64,000 bases of DNA from Pseudomonas bubulae (GTDB lineage Bacteria > Pseudomonadota > Gammaproteobacteria > Pseudomonadales > Pseudomonadaceae): positions 3,137,001-3,201,000 of the forward strand of contig NZ_CP146077.1 in assembly GCF_037023725.1 (NCBI RefSeq), written 5' to 3'. A model generated the notes under the pieces. That model made no database searches and had not been told where the DNA came from. It saw only the letters and a list, made by a program, of their open reading frames with translations. Within the stretch, counting starts at the first letter, position 1, and each line of letters begins with the position of its first letter. The translations under genes and the position numbers were made by a program. Below are positions 61,642 to 64,000 of the stretch, one piece after another.

Positions 61642-62967
61642 ATGCTTGCAATGTCCTCTCCCCGACGTCTGCTGGTGGTCGATCCCTGTGCGGATTGTCA
61701 TGAATTGCTCCCCGGTCTGCGAACCATAGGCTGGGCGGTCGACAGCTGCACTCTGGCAACCGTTGTTGACCGCTCTTGCGATGTTGGCCTGTTCAGGCTG
61801 CAACCTTTTCATCTGGAACGTCCCGAAGCGGTAAAAGACATGATCAGTCGCAGTGGTACCGAGTGGATTGCGGCGCTCACCCCTGACGTACTGAAAATGA
61901 ACAATGTGGGGGATTTTGTCTGCGAATGGTTTTTTGACTTTCACACCTTGCCCTTTGACGTCTCCCGGGTCCAAGTCACACTCGGCCGGGCCTTTGGCAT
62001 GGCGTGCCTGCGAGGGCAAACTTCAACCCCGTCCGATGTACAGGAAGATGAACTGCTGGGTGACAGCCGATTGATGCGGGACCTGCGCATGACGGTTAGC
62101 AAATTTGCACCCACCCAGTCGCCCATCCTGATTCGCGGCGAGAGCGGTACGGGCAAGGAGCTGGTCGCCCGCACACTGCACCGTCAATCCCAGCGCAACG
62201 GCAAGCCCTTTATTGCAATCAATTGCGGCTCCATTCCCGACCACTTGATCCAGTCTGAGCTGTTCGGCCACGAAAAGGGCTCCTTCACCGGCGCCCATCA
62301 GCGCAGGGTTGGACGCATTGAGGCCGCGAATGGCGGTACGCTTTTTCTGGATGAAATTGGCGATCTACCGTTGGAATTGCAAGCCAGCCTGTTGCGTTTT
62401 TTGCAGGAAAAACACATCGAGAGAGTCGGCGGCAACCAGCCGATCCCCATCGATGTTCGTATTCTGGCAGCGACCCATGTTGATCTCGAGGCGGCAGTCG
62501 CCAACGGTCAATTTCGTGAAGACCTGTATTACCGCCTCAACGTGTTGCAATTAACCACCGCCCCCTTGCGAGAGCGACATGGTGACCTGGCCATGCTGGC
62601 CAGTCACTTTGCCCGTTTCTACAGTCTGGAAACAGGCCGTCGCCCGCGTACGTTCAGTGACGAGGCGTTGATTGCCATGGGCAATCATGGCTGGCCGGGA
62701 AATGTCCGCGAGCTGGCCAACCGCGTGCGTCGTGGGCTGGTATTGGCCGAAGGGCGGCAGATCGAAGCACATGATCTGGGCCTGGAGTTGCGCCCGTTGT
62801 TGGTCGGCACGATGAACACCCTTGAACAATACAAGGACCGCGCCGAACGCCAGGCACTGTGCGAGGTGCTGGACCGGCACAGCGACAATTTGAGCATGGC
62901 CGCCAAGGTGCTTGGGGTTTCGCGGCCGACGTTTTATCGGTTACTGCACAAGCATCACATTCGTTAA
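61642..62967 (+). CDS. Sigma-54-dependent transcriptional activator
   Basis: This 441-residue protein has an N-terminal receiver-like domain that lacks the full phospho-acceptor pattern (starts RRLLVVDPCADCHELL; VpsR-like in type). A sigma-54 AAA+ domain follows: Walker A GESGTGKE, the GSFTGA loop in place of GAFTGA, Walker B GGTLFLDEIGDL. A Fis-type helix-turn-helix ends the protein (MAAKVLGVSRPTFYRLLHKH). AAGGA lies 6 bases ahead of the ATG at 61642. It is separated from the convergent outer-membrane gene by a bidirectional terminator. If that gene is fapF, the activator may control the amyloid operon, but this is only inference from position. Confidence 0.82.
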   Translation: MLAMSSPRRLLVVDPCADCHELLPGLRTIGWAVDSCTLATVVDRSCDVGLFRLQPFHLERPEAVKDMISRSGTEWIAALTPDVLKMNNVGDFVCEWFFDFHTLPFDVSRVQVTLGRAFGMACLRGQTSTPSDVQEDELLGDSRLMRDLRMTVSKFAPTQSPILIRGESGTGKELVARTLHRQSQRNGKPFIAINCGSIPDHLIQSELFGHEKGSFTGAHQRRVGRIEAANGGTLFLDEIGDLPLELQASLLRFLQEKHIERVGGNQPIPIDVRILAATHVDLEAAVANGQFREDLYYRLNVLQLTTAPLRERHGDLAMLASHFARFYSLETGRRPRTFSDEALIAMGNHGWPGNVRELANRVRRGLVLAEGRQIEAHDLGLELRPLLVGTMNTLEQYKDRAERQALCEVLDRHSDNLSMAAKVLGVSRPTFYRLLHKHHIR

Positions 62968-63017
62968 AAACAGCAAAAGGCCCCCAGCGCTCAAGCGCGG
63001 AGGGCCTTTTGCTGTTT
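62968..63017. terminator. Bidirectional terminator between convergent genes
   Basis: AAACAGCAAAAGGCCC (62968-62983) pairs with GGGCCTTTTGCTGTTT (63002-63017). A/T stretches at both outer ends give U-tracts in both directions, and the inner bases add an AGCGC/GCGC stem. Confidence 0.92.
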
Positions 63018-64000
63018 AGAAGTAGTAAGGGAATTTCAGGCTGAAGGTGAAGTCTGGCGCATCGTCGGTCAAGCCTATGGACAGGTTGGGCACGATGGTC
63101 AGGTTATCGGTCGCTGCTACGGTCATGCCGATATTGAAGTAACCGGCGTTGGCATCACTGGTGGTAACAGTTTGCCAGTCACCGCCATCCTGCTTGAGTT
63201 TGCTCTTTTTCTGAATCAGGTCGGACACGGAAAACGACATACTCATTTTTTCGTTGAGGGCAAAAGCAACCCCTGCGCCAATCTGGAAGCTGTCACCCAG
63301 TTTGACCTTGCCAGGCTGCTTCAGGTTTTGCGTGGAACTGATGTCGTCAAATGACTCTTCAAGGTTATGGGTATACGAGAGAGAGCCGAACAGCACAGCT
63401 GGGTCGAAGGTCTTGACCAGGGAAATGGCAGGGCTGATCGACCACACACCATTGCCGGTGGGCAGGTCTTCAGGGACAAACAAGTTGGTGTTTTCAGAGG
63501 CTTTGACCAGTTTGATGCCAAACGGGTCCTTGCCGGTGGGGGCCTTGACCCGCACGCTGAAGACCGCATCCGGGGTATTGACCGACTCGTCGAGGAACTT
63601 GTACGCGACTCCGAAGTTGACGTCGCCAATGGTCGGGTCGCGGGTAACCGTTTGCTCTGAAGTGGCTTGCGCATCACCGCCGTTGGCCCCGCCGGACTGG
63701 TAAGTACTCTCGCGGTAAATCACCGGAACGTTAACGTCAAACTGCCAGCGGTTATCCAGGTTATAGCGTCCGGTGAGGTCAAGGGTCCAGTTGTCGGCCT
63801 TGATCCGGTCGAGGTTGAGGTTGCCCAGGAAAATTGAATCCAGGGCCAGAAAACCATTGAGAATCAGCTGGCGTGTGTCATAACGCGAATAGGTAATACC
63901 CGTTTCGAGGCTGAACTTGCCGCCGCCGAAAAAGCCGCTGGCTTCATCGTAGAGGTTGACCACACTCTGGGCGGGGGCGGAGTCATCCTTGAGCGCGGCG
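63016..64000 (-). CDS. Outer-membrane beta-barrel protein, possibly FapF, C-terminal part (runs off the window)
   Basis: At least 328 codons are open to the edge. A low-complexity Ala/Pro stretch ([14 protein letters not shown]) is followed by a barrel that opens [20 protein letters not shown] and ends [11 protein letters not shown] with a terminal Phe. Repeated amphipathic strands with alternating polar and aromatic residues are visible. The architecture (N-terminal coiled/linker region plus barrel, last gene of its operon) resembles FapF, the outer-membrane pore for functional amyloid of Pseudomonas. The Phenol_MetA_deg family of barrels is the other possibility. The stop is inside the terminator. 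Confidence 0.55.
   Translation of the reverse strand, partial: AALKDDSAPAQSVVNLYDEASGFFGGGKFSLETGITYSRYDTRQLILNGFLALDSIFLGNLNLDRIKADNWTLDLTGRYNLDNRWQFDVNVPVIYRESTYQSGGANGGDAQATSEQTVTRDPTIGDVNFGVAYKFLDESVNTPDAVFSVRVKAPTGKDPFGIKLVKASENTNLFVPEDLPTGNGVWSISPAISLVKTFDPAVLFGSLSYTHNLEESFDDISSTQNLKQPGKVKLGDSFQIGAGVAFALNEKMSMSFSVSDLIQKKSKLKQDGGDWQTVTTSDANAGYFNIGMTVAATDNLTIVPNLSIGLTDDAPDFTFSLKFPYYF

Overview
The window is a gene-dense stretch of a Pseudomonas chromosome, most likely of the P. fluorescens lineage. The evidence is the complete mannitol/polyol operon mtlR-mtlEFGKDYZ, a mexS/mexT pair, an OprD porin, an lhp-type hydroxyproline cluster, REP sequences of the GTGGGAGCGAGC type, and a cobalamin-riboswitch cobW-cobN locus. 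No rRNA, tRNA, CRISPR array, prophage or complete insertion sequence was seen.

Layout. 1-1.5 kb holds the N-terminal part of a Tc-toxin A-type protein (minus strand, cut by the window edge). 1.7-3.9 kb is a TonB-dependent siderophore receptor. 4.5-6.7 kb is a fused HAD phosphatase/mannitol-1-phosphate dehydrogenase of the Acinetobacter MtlD type. 6.7-16.3 kb is a 3-/4-hydroxyproline catabolic and uptake cluster: pyrroline-2-carboxylate reductase, LhpC-like deaminase, proline-racemase-family enzyme, amino-acid ABC transporter, aconitase X and an FCD-type GntR regulator. Three copies of a TTTCGTATAC operator lie in front of three of its transcripts. 16.6-20.5 kb is a sucrose module (permease, GH32 sucrose hydrolase, LacI repressor, palindromic operator). 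20.6-24.0 kb is an aldonate/uronate module (Zn dehydrogenase, UxaA-type dehydratase, GntR regulator, two TGGTNNNGCCA operators). 24.1-24.4 kb carries the decayed 3' end of a PQQ glucose dehydrogenase gene.

24.5-31.1 kb holds two MFS transporters, a GNAT acetyltransferase, a DUF2986 protein, a flavin-reductase-like protein and the divergent mexT/mexS pair, which lacks mexEF-oprN next to it. 31.3-36.9 kb holds an unrecognised 487-residue protein followed by Fan1 (VRR-NUC) and an XPD/DinG-like helicase that carries its own N-terminal nuclease-like motif. 36.9-39.7 kb holds a parvulin, a sensorless histidine kinase and an OprD porin. 39.8-49.3 kb is the mtl operon. 49.4-61.3 kb is cobalamin-related: cobF, then a secreted glycosidase-like protein and a GT4 glycosyltransferase, then a B12 riboswitch with cobW-cobN-chlI-like-chlD-like genes. 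61.6-64 kb holds a sigma-54 activator converging on an outer-membrane beta-barrel gene, possibly fapF, across a strong bidirectional terminator.

Functionally the window is mainly carbon and nitrogen scavenging (hydroxyproline, sucrose, aldonates, mannitol/sorbitol/arabitol) plus a B12 block. Sucrose cleavage and mannitol oxidation both release fructose, and the only fructokinase seen is MtlZ, so the two modules may share it. The window also holds both a predicted mannitol-making enzyme (MtlD fusion) and a mannitol-degrading operon, so these would need opposite control. No single locus is clearly a new biological system. The best candidates for new biology are the 487-residue orphan beside fan1, the nuclease-helicase partner of Fan1, and the operator families described in the findings.
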